Positions 24,664 to 32,917 of a DNA stretch of 64,000 nucleotides are shown piece after piece (position 1 is the first letter of the stretch; every line of letters starts with the position of its first letter). Both the position numbers and the translations under genes were made by a program. The notes below the pieces were generated by a model. That model was given only the letters and a program-made list of their open reading frames with translations, ran no database searches and was not told the DNA's origin. The DNA is from Deltaproteobacteria bacterium. Its GTDB lineage: Bacteria; Desulfobacterota; Binatia; Binatales; Binataceae. The stretch spans positions 55,017 to 119,016 of the forward strand of contig JAJZAI010000004.1 of assembly GCA_021799495.1 (NCBI GenBank), read 5' to 3'.

Positions 24664-26361
24664 ATGATTCGCACCGCGCTACTTGTCTTTCGCAACGAAT
24701 TTCGCCTTTTGCTGCGGGATAGGATGTCGCTCTTCATGCTGTTCATGGCGCCGATCGTGATCATCACGGTCGCCGGATTTTCGCTTGGCAACATGTTCGG
24801 CGCGCCGGCGGGCGCGCGGAAATATTTGATTCCGCTTGTCGATCGCGACCACGGCGCGATCGCCCGGGCGATTGTTCACGGAATGTCGCACGATTCGCGC
24901 CTGCGTCTGGTCAGCGCCGGCGATGTGGCGGCGGCGCGCGCGATCCTTGCCGAAAACGACGATGCGCCGATCGCGATCGTAATTCCGGCGGGGACGACGG
25001 CGGCATTCTCCGCGGGCCGCGAAGCCAACATCGTGGTTTATGTAGATCCGGTCAAACAGGTCGAAGCATACGCGCTGGAAGCGCGGCTGACGGACGTTTC
25101 GCGGGCAATCGGGATGGCGGCGCGCGATCGCGCCCAGGCGCGCCTGGAACGGATGCGGGCGGAGGCCGGCACCAAAGCCGGCAACTTAAGCGCGCAAATT
25201 CGTGCGGCGAAAAGCGAGATTGCGGAATACCAGGCGCGCGCCGCATCCGCGCGGGCGGCGCTGCAAAAAAAATTGGCCGCCGAAATTGCCGCGCAGCTCG
25301 CCCAAATCGATTTGCAGGCGCGTGCCGCGCTTTCGGCGGCGCTGCGCGCCCATCAAGCCGAAATCGCGGCGAAGATCGCCGACAAACAAGCCGCGATGGC
25401 GACGATGGTTGCCTATCTCAAGCACTTGCAGGCAAGTCGGGGCGCGTTCGAGCTATGGCTCGGTCAGTTGAAAGCCGCCGCTGGAGCGCATGCTGGCGAA
25501 ATTCCATCGCCGCCAGCGTGGCCGGCGCCGCCGAACCCGCGCGTTATCGCCGAACTGAATGCGCCAATCACGCTCCCGTCCATTTCGAACGATATCGCTG
25601 TGCCGGCGCCGAAGGTGCGGATCGATATGCCCTCCGTGGAAATGCCGAAGTTTCCGCTGCTTGCGCTTGATCTCAAGCGACTCGCGCCTGGACCAGCGAT
25701 CGCGTTGCCGGGCGTGATCGGATGGCGGAATCGTTCGCTGACGCCGGGCTATGCGGAGGTCAACAGTTTCGATCAATACGTGCCCGGATTCGGCATCACG
25801 TTCCTGCTGATCGATATTCTCTGGGGCGTCTCAGTCGGCCTTATCGACGAACGCGATTGGGGCACGTTGCAGCGGCTGCAAGTGAGCGGCGCGCCGATGT
25901 CCGGCCTGCTCTCGGGAAAATTGACGGCGCGCTTTCTGATCGGATTCGTGCAAATGACCGTGCTGCTGGGCGTGGGGCGCGTGCTGTTCGGAATCAGTTT
26001 GGGGCGAAGTCCGGCGATGCTGCTCTTGCCGACCGCCGCAATCGCGTTTTCCGCGGCGGCTTTCGGCCTGATAATCGCGGTAATCGCAGGCGCCCGCGAT
26101 GCGGTTTTGCCGCTCGGCTCGGTCGGCGCCATGACCATGTCGGCGGTCGGCGGATGCTGGTGGCCGCTCAATTTCGAGCCCGCCTGGATGCGGTCGGCGG
26201 CGCAGTGGATTCCCACCACCTGGACGATGCGGGCTTACAACGACTTGATGATCCGCGGCCTGCCGCCCGCGCATGCGTTGAAACCGACGCTTATCACGTT
26301 CGGGCTGGGCCTGGCGTTTCTATGCCTTGGGATGCTCGGAGCGGCGCGCAGCCTGGATTGA
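24664..26361 (+). CDS. ABC-2 type permease with large coiled-coil insert
   Basis: A 565-residue ABC-2 membrane protein. One N-terminal helix (about residues 18-40) is followed by an extracytoplasmic region of over 300 residues, then about five helices in the last 190. The insert holds a long coiled coil (about residues 150-260, rich in Ala, Gln, Lys and Arg heptads) and a Pro-rich segment, as in YhgE/Pip and YbhR-like exporters. It pairs with the preceding ATPase. The cargo is unknown; hydrophobic compounds are usual for the family. Confidence 0.88.
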   Translation: MIRTALLVFRNEFRLLLRDRMSLFMLFMAPIVIITVAGFSLGNMFGAPAGARKYLIPLVDRDHGAIARAIVHGMSHDSRLRLVSAGDVAAARAILAENDDAPIAIVIPAGTTAAFSAGREANIVVYVDPVKQVEAYALEARLTDVSRAIGMAARDRAQARLERMRAEAGTKAGNLSAQIRAAKSEIAEYQARAASARAALQKKLAAEIAAQLAQIDLQARAALSAALRAHQAEIAAKIADKQAAMATMVAYLKHLQASRGAFELWLGQLKAAAGAHAGEIPSPPAWPAPPNPRVIAELNAPITLPSISNDIAVPAPKVRIDMPSVEMPKFPLLALDLKRLAPGPAIALPGVIGWRNRSLTPGYAEVNSFDQYVPGFGITFLLIDILWGVSVGLIDERDWGTLQRLQVSGAPMSGLLSGKLTARFLIGFVQMTVLLGVGRVLFGISLGRSPAMLLLPTAAIAFSAAAFGLIIAVIAGARDAVLPLGSVGAMTMSAVGGCWWPLNFEPAWMRSAAQWIPTTWTMRAYNDLMIRGLPPAHALKPTLITFGLGLAFLCLGMLGAARSLD

Positions 26362-26367
26362 CGCGGA

Positions 26368-26865
26368 CTAATTCGCGCCGCCGGCGCCTCCGGACGCCCA
26401 AGCCAGAACGATCTGCCGCTGATCGCTTGAAAGCGCGCTGGAAGGATGCAGCACCCGGAAATCCCACGGCGGCATCGAGCCGTCTTCGACGACCTTCGCG
26501 ATTTCCGCCATCGCCGCGCGCCGGCGCGCCGCGTTGTAGGAGCTCCAGGCGGAAAAATTCAACGTCTTGCGAGCGTCGCCGGCGCCGAAGATGTACGACG
26601 GCGCAAGCTTTGCGTTCCATGGAAGCGTCGGTGCGCTCGAATGGCATCCAAAGCATGAATTGTCCAACGCTTGCGCCACATGGATATTTTTGCCGAGAGA
26701 ACCGTTTGGCTCGGCTAATGGGCCCGGATATGCGACGGAAGAGTTCGAGCTGGAACAGGCCGCGAAGGCGATCGCCGATATGGCGAACGCAATGAGAATA
26801 AATATCGAAACAATACGGTTGCCGCCGCTATTCGGCACTTTGAAGCGGTTAGGGGAGTTGGTCAT
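26368..26865 (-). CDS. Haem-binding lipoprotein (Haem_bd domain, cytochrome-c-like)
   Basis: A 165-residue exported protein. A signal anchor ending in a lipobox-like AFAACSSS suggests lipidation. SCFGCHS is a CxxCH c-type haem site, and SAWSSYNAARRRAAMAEIAKVV with SMPPWDF matches the haem-binding domain found with soluble cytochromes, where Met of MPP may be the second ligand. The ATG at 26865 has a GGAG site; a start nine codons earlier is possible. It converges with the ABC permease. Probably a periplasmic electron carrier. Confidence 0.8.
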   Translation of the reverse strand: MTNSPNRFKVPNSGGNRIVSIFILIAFAISAIAFAACSSSNSSVAYPGPLAEPNGSLGKNIHVAQALDNSCFGCHSSAPTLPWNAKLAPSYIFGAGDARKTLNFSAWSSYNAARRRAAMAEIAKVVEDGSMPPWDFRVLHPSSALSSDQRQIVLAWASGGAGGAN

Positions 26866-27002
26866 TCCGTGCGGCTCCGATTCTTTAAGCATTATCTATT
26901 GGTTACCCGTGTAACCGGAGTTTGCCAATTTCGTCTTTTCAAGCGCGACGATCATCCGGAAAACGGACAGCCGCCAAGCCGGTTGAGGTCAATAAATCGA
27001 TT

Positions 27003-27387
27003 ATGTCCGCATCGCTGACCGCGAAGCACTACGATTCCGCCGCAAACTATGAGCGTTTCGTGAATCCGCAATGGGCGCCCCTGCTCGATATCCTTGGAAT
27101 GAATGTACGCTACGAGCGATACGTCGGTTGCGAAATGTTCACCGCTGACGGCCACCGCATGCTCGATTTCAATTCCGGTTACTGCCTGCGTAATGCCGGC
27201 CATAATCATCCGGCGATCGAAGCGGCGGTCGCGATGATGCATCGCGGCGGCGATTTCTGGAGCGAGACGCTGGGGAACCTCTGCACAAGTTCGTATGGTC
27301 GATATGAGCAGGAGAAGGTTTTTTCCGGAGAGCGGCCGCTCCAGAATCCTGCCAAATTCAAAATCATCAACCACCATTGGCATTTTT
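27003..27387 (+). pseudogene. Truncated class-III aminotransferase (N-terminal fragment)
   Basis: The first 95 or so residues read like an acetylornithine/ornithine-type class III aminotransferase: GCEMFTADGHRMLDFNSGYC and RNAGHNHPAIEAAV are the standard N-terminal strands. Homology fades after SETLGN, and the PLP-lysine domain is absent. The frame then enters a palindromic repeat (27388-27451). A full gene is about 1,200 bp, so about three quarters is missing. Deletion, possibly associated with the repeat, is the simplest explanation. Confidence 0.7.
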
Positions 27388-27451
27388 GTCATTCTGAGCG
27401 CAGCGAAGAATCCCGGGATTCTTCACTCCGCTGCGCTCCGTTCAGAATGAC
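27388..27451. repeat. 64-bp palindromic repeat (SERSEE-type)
   Basis: Ends GTCATTCTGA and TCAGAATGAC are perfect inverted repeats, GCGCAGCG pairs with CGCTGCGC inside them, and the centre AAGAATCCCGGGATTCTT is an 18-bp palindrome. In translation it gives HSERSEESRDSSLRCAPF, a phrase familiar from many unrelated genomes carrying this dispersed repeat. It ends the truncated aminotransferase. Confidence 0.8.
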
Positions 27452-27480
27452 AAGCTGGCTTGTGCAGAGCTTCCCTGGAG

Positions 27481-27534
27481 ATGGCGCGGCGGGTGATCGG
27501 TTCGATTTGACGCCGCCGCTCCGCCGCGCGCCAT
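27481..27534 (-). terminator. Hairpin after the DksA-like gene
   Basis: ATGGCGCGGCGG (27481-27492) pairs with CCGCCGCGCGCCAT (27521-27534) with a 2-base bulge. It lies a few bases beyond the DksA-like stop on the minus strand, so it may terminate or stabilise that mRNA. No U-tract. Confidence 0.35.
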
Positions 27535-27539
27535 GAAGG

Positions 27540-28112
27540 TTATCGCGCTTTTTTCACCCTGCCGCGCCGGCGCGCCGTCGCGACCGGCGGAAGCTGTTCG
27601 AATTCGCCTTCCTCGGGTCCGCGCTCGCTGCCGGCATGCACGAACAACTCTTCTTCCGGCTCCTTCAACTCGTCGAGTTCTTCGAGCGTTGAGCCGATTT
27701 CGACGGGCGGGTTCCAGCGGCGCGCGAATTCGCGCGTGAGCGCGCCTTCGCCATGCATGTTGCGGACCCTCTGGCAATCGACGCATCGGGTCGTCGCCGG
27801 CATCGCGCGCAATCGCTCGAGCGGAATTTCTTCGCCGCAATCGACGCAGCGGCCGTATTCGCCGCGGTCGAACCGATCCAGCGCGATTTCGATTTCTTTC
27901 AGCCGCGCTTCGTGTTGTTCGATGATTCCGGCGTGGGTTTCGACGTCCGCAAGCGAGCGCGCCGCGTCGAGTTCGTCGGCCGGCGGCGCGGTTACGTCGT
28001 CTTCCTGATCGTTGCGCAGGCGGCGGATTCTGAGCCGCAGCTTGTCGCGCTCGCGCTCCAGATAGACGCGCAGATCGCGGCCGCCTGTCTTGGGAATGGT
28101 TGTTTTCGCCAT
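27540..28112 (-). CDS. TraR/DksA-family zinc-finger protein
   Basis: A 190-residue protein with the DksA layout: an N-terminal coiled coil (about residues 14-85), then a four-Cys zinc finger with Cys89, Cys92, Cys110 and Cys113 (CVDCGEEIP ... CVDCQ). DksA-type proteins enter the RNA polymerase secondary channel and modulate transcription with ppGpp. The C-terminal 70 residues are acidic then basic and unusual for DksA. A RelA/SpoT gene is present at 42.6-44.8 kb. It lies 68 bp after the HPF-cold-shock gene. Confidence 0.88.
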   Translation of the reverse strand: MAKTTIPKTGGRDLRVYLERERDKLRLRIRRLRNDQEDDVTAPPADELDAARSLADVETHAGIIEQHEARLKEIEIALDRFDRGEYGRCVDCGEEIPLERLRAMPATTRCVDCQRVRNMHGEGALTREFARRWNPPVEIGSTLEELDELKEPEEELFVHAGSERGPEEGEFEQLPPVATARRRGRVKKAR

Positions 28113-28180
28113 CGAATTGATGCGGACCGTTTCGTCCGTCCTCTTGGCGCGCCGGCCGGCGTGCGGCCGGCGCCGGCAAT

Positions 28181-28732
28181 TCAGCGAGCGCCCGCGGCGC
28201 TTCGCGAATGCGCGATGTAAACGGTGCTGGCCTGCGGTCCCTGTTCGCCGTCTTCTTCGACGAAGCGCACTTCGCTGCCCGCCTGCAGGCGATCGAAACC
28301 GGGATCGATCACGCTGTTGCGGTGAAAATATATATCGCGTCCGTCGCCGGAGCGGATGAAGCCGTAATCGCCGAACAGCGACGCGATCCGGCCCTGTGGC
28401 GCCGCTTCATGCAGTTTGACCGCGCCGCGCCGGCGGCGGCCGTAGTCTTCGATGCGGCGGCGCGCCGCGTCGAACGCGTCGCGAATCGCAATCGAAAAAT
28501 CTTCAGCCGATCGGCGATTGACGATCAGGCGCGAGCCGGGAACGGTCATGATGACTCGCACTTTGAACGGCCCGCCGCGCCGATGATGATCGACCGCCCC
28601 CTCCAGCACGACTTCGCATCCGGTCAGGCGCGGATAGTAATTCGCCAGCCAGCCGGCTTTCGCGCGCACCACGGATTCGATCGCCGGAGTCAGCACAAAA
28701 TCACGGGCGGTAATTTTCAATTCGCGTTGCAT
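28181..28732 (-). CDS. HPF/RaiA domain fused to cold-shock domain
   Basis: A 183-residue protein. Residues 1-100 resemble ribosome hibernation factor HPF/RaiA (VDHHRRGGPFKVRVIMTVPG, then FSIAIRDAFDAARRRIEDY). Residues 113-180 are a cold-shock domain: GRIASLFGDYGFIRSGDGRDIYFHRNSV corresponds to RNP1/RNP2. It probably binds the 30S subunit and RNA during stress or stationary phase. It is adjacent to a DksA-like gene, consistent with a growth-control pair. Confidence 0.88.
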   Translation of the reverse strand: MQRELKITARDFVLTPAIESVVRAKAGWLANYYPRLTGCEVVLEGAVDHHRRGGPFKVRVIMTVPGSRLIVNRRSAEDFSIAIRDAFDAARRRIEDYGRRRRGAVKLHEAAPQGRIASLFGDYGFIRSGDGRDIYFHRNSVIDPGFDRLQAGSEVRFVEEDGEQGPQASTVYIAHSRSAAGAR

Positions 28733-29084
28733 AACGTCCTCAACCGCGGGATGGAAATCAGAAGTTCGTAAAACCGTTAATTTTCGCGTTCATCCGGAAC
28801 GGGCGGCCTCTTTCTGGAATCAGCTTCCATCCGCGCATCCGTATCGTCAACGAAATAGATCGCGGGAGTGCGCGCCAACCTGGGTCCCGATTATCCGAGC
28901 GCCGCCGCCCGCGATCGCCGCGAACAATTGATTGCATGTGGGCGATTCGCGGATAAATCTTTACTTGCTGGAGAGCCGCCGGACTCCGACGCTTCGCGGC
29001 GGCGTGCAACGGTCTCAAGCGGTTGGCGGGCGCCAGGATTCGCTTGGGGAGGCGAACGTCAATTTTTATCAATTAGCTATTGTG
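28733..29084. other. Intergenic region without identified gene
   Basis: About 350 bp upstream of the HPF-cold-shock gene. Both strands have open frames, but they are Arg-rich with no motif. AT-rich sequence near 29060-29084 (tttttatcaattagctattg) may be a promoter for the small ORF that follows. Confidence 0.35.
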
Positions 29085-29210
29085 ATGAGTATCAACATGA
29101 CGTTTTCGATTTGGCATTCTTCGATCGCGGCGACGTTTCTTGCTATTACGCTTGCGCTCGCGCCGAGCGCATTCGCCAAGCCCGCGCGCGCGGCCAAACC
29201 GGGAAAGTAA
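29085..29210 (+). CDS. Possible 41-residue secreted peptide
   Basis: A short frame with a textbook Sec signal: a short N-region, hydrophobic IAATFLAITLALAPSAFA with an AFA cleavage site, then only a basic tail (KPARAAKPGK). The ATG follows AGCTATTGTG, so translation may be leaderless. No homologue recognised. Either a tiny periplasmic peptide or a chance frame. Confidence 0.35.
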   Translation: MSINMTFSIWHSSIAATFLAITLALAPSAFAKPARAAKPGK

Positions 29211-29417
29211 ATTCGAATCCGCCGCGCAGTAATCGATCGGCCGGCGTGGCGATGGTGGCACAGGCGGCCGCAACCTCGACAACGGCCGTTCATCGAGCGC
29301 GCCGGGTCGTTCTCCGCGGTTTCCCGTGAAATGCCAGACAGTTCGCGATCGATCTGTCGCGGATCGCTAAATCATGGCGTTTGATGGAAGGGAATTTGGC
29401 TGGCGATTGAGCCGGAT

Positions 29418-29493
29418 TGGCTCCCCGGGCCGGATTCGAACCAGCGACCCGACGGTTAACAGCCGTCTGCTCTACCGACTGAGCTACCGGGGA
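29418..29493 (-). tRNA. tRNA-Asn (GTT), CCA encoded
   Basis: The minus strand folds as a complete tRNA: acceptor TCCCCGG/CCGGGGA, D-arm GCTCAGTCGGTAGAGC, anticodon stem GACGG/CCGTC with loop CTGTTAA (anticodon GTT, Asn), and T-arm with GGTTCGAATCC. Discriminator G and an encoded CCA end at 29418. Confidence 0.97.
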
Positions 29494-29567
29494 GCGCGAG
29501 CGCAATCAGAACCCTTATCACTAGCTTCCGTCGTCGCGCGGATCAAGCAGCGGCGGCGCGCGCAGGT

Positions 29568-29819
29568 TTAATTGGCTTCGTAAACGAGTCCTTCGCCAAG
29601 CATCCGCGCTCCGTAGCGAACCATCGCCGTCAGCTTTTCCACGCGGGCGAGCAGTTCGTCTTCCCGCCCGGGCGGCGCGTCGCGCAGGGCCGCGGCGGCG
29701 TCGGCGAGATTTTCCTTGAGAATTTCCAGCGCGCGCGCCAGATGAGCATGGGCGGCGGCGCGCTTGCGCATTTCCCGCCGCGCATCCTGGAATTCGTCGA
29801 GATGGATAATCCGCGCCAT
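29568..29819 (-). CDS. Hypothetical helical protein, 83 aa
   Basis: Starts MARIIHLDEFQDARREMRKR and continues as a single long amphipathic helix with heptad character to residue 75, suggesting a coiled-coil dimer. No family recognised; opening strands of this type occur in short uncharacterised delta-proteobacterial proteins. I used the ATG at 29819 rather than a GTG 14 codons upstream. It lies between tRNA-Asn and trmJ, 80 bp after the latter, and may be cotranscribed with it. Confidence 0.6.
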   Translation of the reverse strand: MARIIHLDEFQDARREMRKRAAAHAHLARALEILKENLADAAAALRDAPPGREDELLARVEKLTAMVRYGARMLGEGLVYEAN

Positions 29820-29899
29820 AGCGTCGCCGCGTGGAAATTCGCGCTGGTGGGAGCGTATCACAAGCCGCGGCGGCCGCCGCGATCAAGCCGGGCGGGAAT

Positions 29900-30676
29900 T
29901 TATCGCAACTTCCGGCCGGCGCGGCGTTTCTCGGCAAGGGTGGCGGCGCCGCCGCTCGCGAGCCATTCGATCTGGCGCGCGACGCCGTTGAGGATATCGA
30001 CCTCGCGCGGACGCAACCCGCCGCGGCCATGAATTGCGCGAATCGTGTGCATGATGTGGCCGGGATTGTCTTCGGACAGGAAGCCGATCGCGATGAGCGC
30101 CCGTTGCAGGCGCCGATGCATCGCTTCGACCTCCACCGCCGCCGCCAACTCGCGATCGGTTGTCGCCGTATCGGCCGGCGGCGGAAGCGTGACGCCGAGT
30201 TCGTACGCCACGACCGCGACGGCTTGCGCCAGATTGAGCGACGGATAAGCCGGCGCGGCGGGAATTGTCACCAGCCGGTGGCATAGCGCGACCTCGCGAT
30301 TGCTGAGGCCATAGTCCTCCGGCCCGAAGACCACGCCGATGCGATTATCGCGCGCCGCCGCGATGATATCGGGCGCCGCCTCGCGCAGGATGCGCGCTTC
30401 GGAGCGATAGGCGCCGGCGCGCGCGGTCGTGCCGATCGTGAGCGTGCGATCGGCCAACGCGCTGGTCAGGTCGTCGAATATCCGGATTTGCCGAACCACG
30501 TCGGCGGCGTGCACGGCGCGCCTGGCCGCCACGGCGGGATCGTAGCCGCGCGGCGCCACAAGGCGCAGATCGGCGAAGCCCATGTTCTTGAGCGCGCGGG
30601 CCGCGGCGCCGACATTGCCGGAAAATTTCGGCGCGGCCAGAATGAAAGCGAAATTATCTCGCGCAGCGCTTGGCAT
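29900..30676 (-). CDS. trmJ: tRNA (cytidine/uridine-2'-O-)-methyltransferase TrmJ
   Basis: A 258-residue SpoU/TrmD (SPOUT) methyltransferase. Motif 1 is APKFSGNVGAAARALKNMG at residues 15-33, motif 2 VVFGPEDYGLSNREV near 113-127, and motif 3 YPSLNLAQAVAVVAYEL near 143-159 forms the knotted SAM pocket. The C-terminal extension (RALIAIGFLSEDN ... GRGGLRPREVDIL) is TrmJ-specific. It methylates the ribose of position 32 in tRNAs, here next to a tRNA gene. Confidence 0.92.
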   Translation of the reverse strand: MPSAARDNFAFILAAPKFSGNVGAAARALKNMGFADLRLVAPRGYDPAVAARRAVHAADVVRQIRIFDDLTSALADRTLTIGTTARAGAYRSEARILREAAPDIIAAARDNRIGVVFGPEDYGLSNREVALCHRLVTIPAAPAYPSLNLAQAVAVVAYELGVTLPPPADTATTDRELAAAVEVEAMHRRLQRALIAIGFLSEDNPGHIMHTIRAIHGRGGLRPREVDILNGVARQIEWLASGGAATLAEKRRAGRKLR

Positions 30677-30764
30677 TCGATCTCCCAGCCTGTGCTATTT
30701 TGATGCGAATTTTCGCGGCCCGTCCAGCGACGCTCTGGACCGGACGCCAGGGGAGGCGCGCATC

Positions 30765-31985
30765 ATGGCGACCGTTGCGAAGTCATCAAACCACTTCACC
30801 GGCGCATCCGTGACAAGCGGCGGCTACGCCGCCCAGGCGGCCGCGATCGCGCCCGCGATTCGTGCGCATGCCGATGAAGGCACGCGGTTGCGCCGCCTGC
30901 CCGACTCGACCTGGCGCGAATTCACGCGCCACGGCTTTTATCGAATCCTGCAGCCGGCGCGATGGGGCGGCGGCGAAGGCGATCCGCGCGATCTCTACCA
31001 TACGGTGCGTGAAGTCGCCCGAGCCGACGGTTCGGCGGGATGGGTTCTGGGCGTGCTGGGCGTGCATCCGTGGCAAATCGGGCTTTTTTCGCGCGAGTTT
31101 CAGGAGGAAATCTGGGGCGCGGATCCGGCGACGATCAATTCGTCCTCCTACGCGGCGACCGGCCATGCCGAAAAAGTTCCGGGAGGGTATCGGCTGAACG
31201 GACGATGGTCGTTTTCCACCGGATGCGATCATTGCCAGTGGGTCGTGCTTGGCGCCGTGCCGGGCGCGGTGACGATCAACGGACGCGAGTTGCCAGAGTT
31301 GCGTTCGTTCATGCTGCCCCGCAAAGACTACAAAATCGATGACAACTGGTTCGTCGCGGGGATGGCGGGCACTGGCAGCAAGGATATCGTCGTCGAGGGC
31401 GCTTTTGTGCCTGAATACCGCACCCAATCGCATTGGGATTATGCGCTGAATCGGCGGTTGCCCGGTTGGGAGCTGAACCCCGCTCCGCTGTTCCGGCTGC
31501 CGTTCGCGGCGGTGTTCAATTACACGCTGACCGCGGCGGTGCTGGGGGCCGCGCAGGGATTTCTCGACGAATGGATCGAAATAAACCGCACGCGACGGGC
31601 GGGCTACGGCGGGATGGTCAAGGACGATCCTTACAGCCAGCGCCTCGCGGCCGAGGCCTGCTACGCGATCGACGCTGGAATCGCGCTGCTCGACGGCGAT
31701 TGCGAAGCGTTGATGGACGCCGCGCGCCGCGGCGAGTTTCTCGATCCGCGCGCCCGCGCGCGCATCCGCTACCACGCTTGCCAATCCGCGCAGGCCGCGA
31801 TGACGGCGATCGATCGGGTGTTCGCGGCCAGCAGCGGCCGGGCGATCTTTCACGGCCATCCGCTGCAGCGCCGCTACTTCGATCTTAAGGGGATGCTCGG
31901 GCACGCCTTTCTTAACCCCGATCCGCCCGCCAAATCGTTCGGCGCGCTTTCATATGGCGCGGACGTATTGGAGATGATGCTTTAG
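30765..31985 (+). CDS. HsaA-like flavin-dependent monooxygenase (acyl-CoA dehydrogenase fold)
   Basis: A 406-residue protein of the acyl-CoA dehydrogenase superfamily, two-component monooxygenase branch. GRWSFSTGCDHCQWVVLGA near residues 145-163 and GMAGTGSKDIVVEGAFVP near 203-220 match HsaA/HpaB-type hydroxylases, not true dehydrogenases, whose catalytic Glu pattern is absent. Partners supply reduced FMN. The ATG at 30765 follows a GGGGAGG site. It may hydroxylate an aromatic or steroid-like ring; no reductase partner lies next to it. Confidence 0.85.
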   Translation: MATVAKSSNHFTGASVTSGGYAAQAAAIAPAIRAHADEGTRLRRLPDSTWREFTRHGFYRILQPARWGGGEGDPRDLYHTVREVARADGSAGWVLGVLGVHPWQIGLFSREFQEEIWGADPATINSSSYAATGHAEKVPGGYRLNGRWSFSTGCDHCQWVVLGAVPGAVTINGRELPELRSFMLPRKDYKIDDNWFVAGMAGTGSKDIVVEGAFVPEYRTQSHWDYALNRRLPGWELNPAPLFRLPFAAVFNYTLTAAVLGAAQGFLDEWIEINRTRRAGYGGMVKDDPYSQRLAAEACYAIDAGIALLDGDCEALMDAARRGEFLDPRARARIRYHACQSAQAAMTAIDRVFAASSGRAIFHGHPLQRRYFDLKGMLGHAFLNPDPPAKSFGALSYGADVLEMML

Positions 31986-32047
31986 GCGGCGCCTTTCGTA
32001 ACCGGCGCGGATGCGGCTACGCTGGAATTTTCAGGGCGGAATTGGCG

Positions 32048-32704
32048 ATGAAGATTGTTTCCTTCGGCGATGTGCACATGGCGACGCGCAATCTGGCGCG
32101 GATGGACGCGGTGCTTCGCGATGCAGATTTGATAATCGTCTCGGGAGATTTGACCAACTTTGGCGGTCCGGAACAGGCCCGGATCGTCCTCGACGCGGTG
32201 CGCGCCGCCGCGCCGCGCGTGCTCGCGCTCAGCGGAAATCTCGACCGGCCCGAAGTGATTCCGTATCTCGAAGCGGAAAGCGTGAGCCTGCACGGCCGCG
32301 GCCTCGTGATTGACGGCGTCGGCATCTTCGGATGCGGCGGCTCGAATATCACGCCGTTCAAGACGCCGACCGAACTGACCGAAGACGAAATTTACGAAAC
32401 GCTGGCGCGCGGCTACGCCGAGGTCCGCGAGGTCAGGCCGTTGCTGATGGTCTGCCACACGCCGCCGTACGAGACCAAATGCGATCGGATCGCCGGCGGC
32501 CGTCCGGTCGGCAGCACTGCCGCGCGCCGGTTTATCGAGGAATTCAAGCCTGACGTTTGCCTGTCCGGCCATATCCACGAATCCGCGGCGGTTGACGCGA
32601 TCGGCTCGACCACGATCGTCAACGCCGGTCCGTTCAAGGACGGCGGCTATATCGTCGTGCGCTCCGCAGGCGGGCGGCTGGCGGCGAGCCTGGAGTTCCT
32701 TTGA
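32048..32704 (+). CDS. Metallophosphoesterase (calcineurin-like)
   Basis: A 218-residue phosphoesterase. The five metal-binding blocks are visible: FGDVH near the start, SGDLTN, GNLD, CHTPP and GHIHE. This short single-domain form resembles YfcE/Rv0805-like enzymes that cleave phosphodiesters. The ATG at 32048 is preferred over TTG at 32042. It stands 62 bp after the monooxygenase; substrate unknown. Confidence 0.9.
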   Translation: MKIVSFGDVHMATRNLARMDAVLRDADLIIVSGDLTNFGGPEQARIVLDAVRAAAPRVLALSGNLDRPEVIPYLEAESVSLHGRGLVIDGVGIFGCGGSNITPFKTPTELTEDEIYETLARGYAEVREVRPLLMVCHTPPYETKCDRIAGGRPVGSTAARRFIEEFKPDVCLSGHIHESAAVDAIGSTTIVNAGPFKDGGYIVVRSAGGRLAASLEFL

Positions 32705-32917
32705 CGTGCCGGCGGTCTCGCGTGCGGCGCAATCTCTGGGCGTTTACGCCGGAAAAATCGCGAACGGATGGCCGCTGATTTTGCGCAGCCTGGGCGCGCT
32801 GATGCGCCGTTTCGTCTTCGCGCGGTTCGGCCGCGGGTAACGCGCCGAAGCGGCGCGGCGGAGCAATCGCGGCCGTGAAAATTAAATTGCCGGCGAAGGG
32901 AGAAAGTCTTCGACTTG

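Noticed and set aside
32706..32840. 44-residue GTG frame after the phosphoesterase
   Set aside because: Weak hydrophobic/basic character but no ribosome site and no motif; too short to support.
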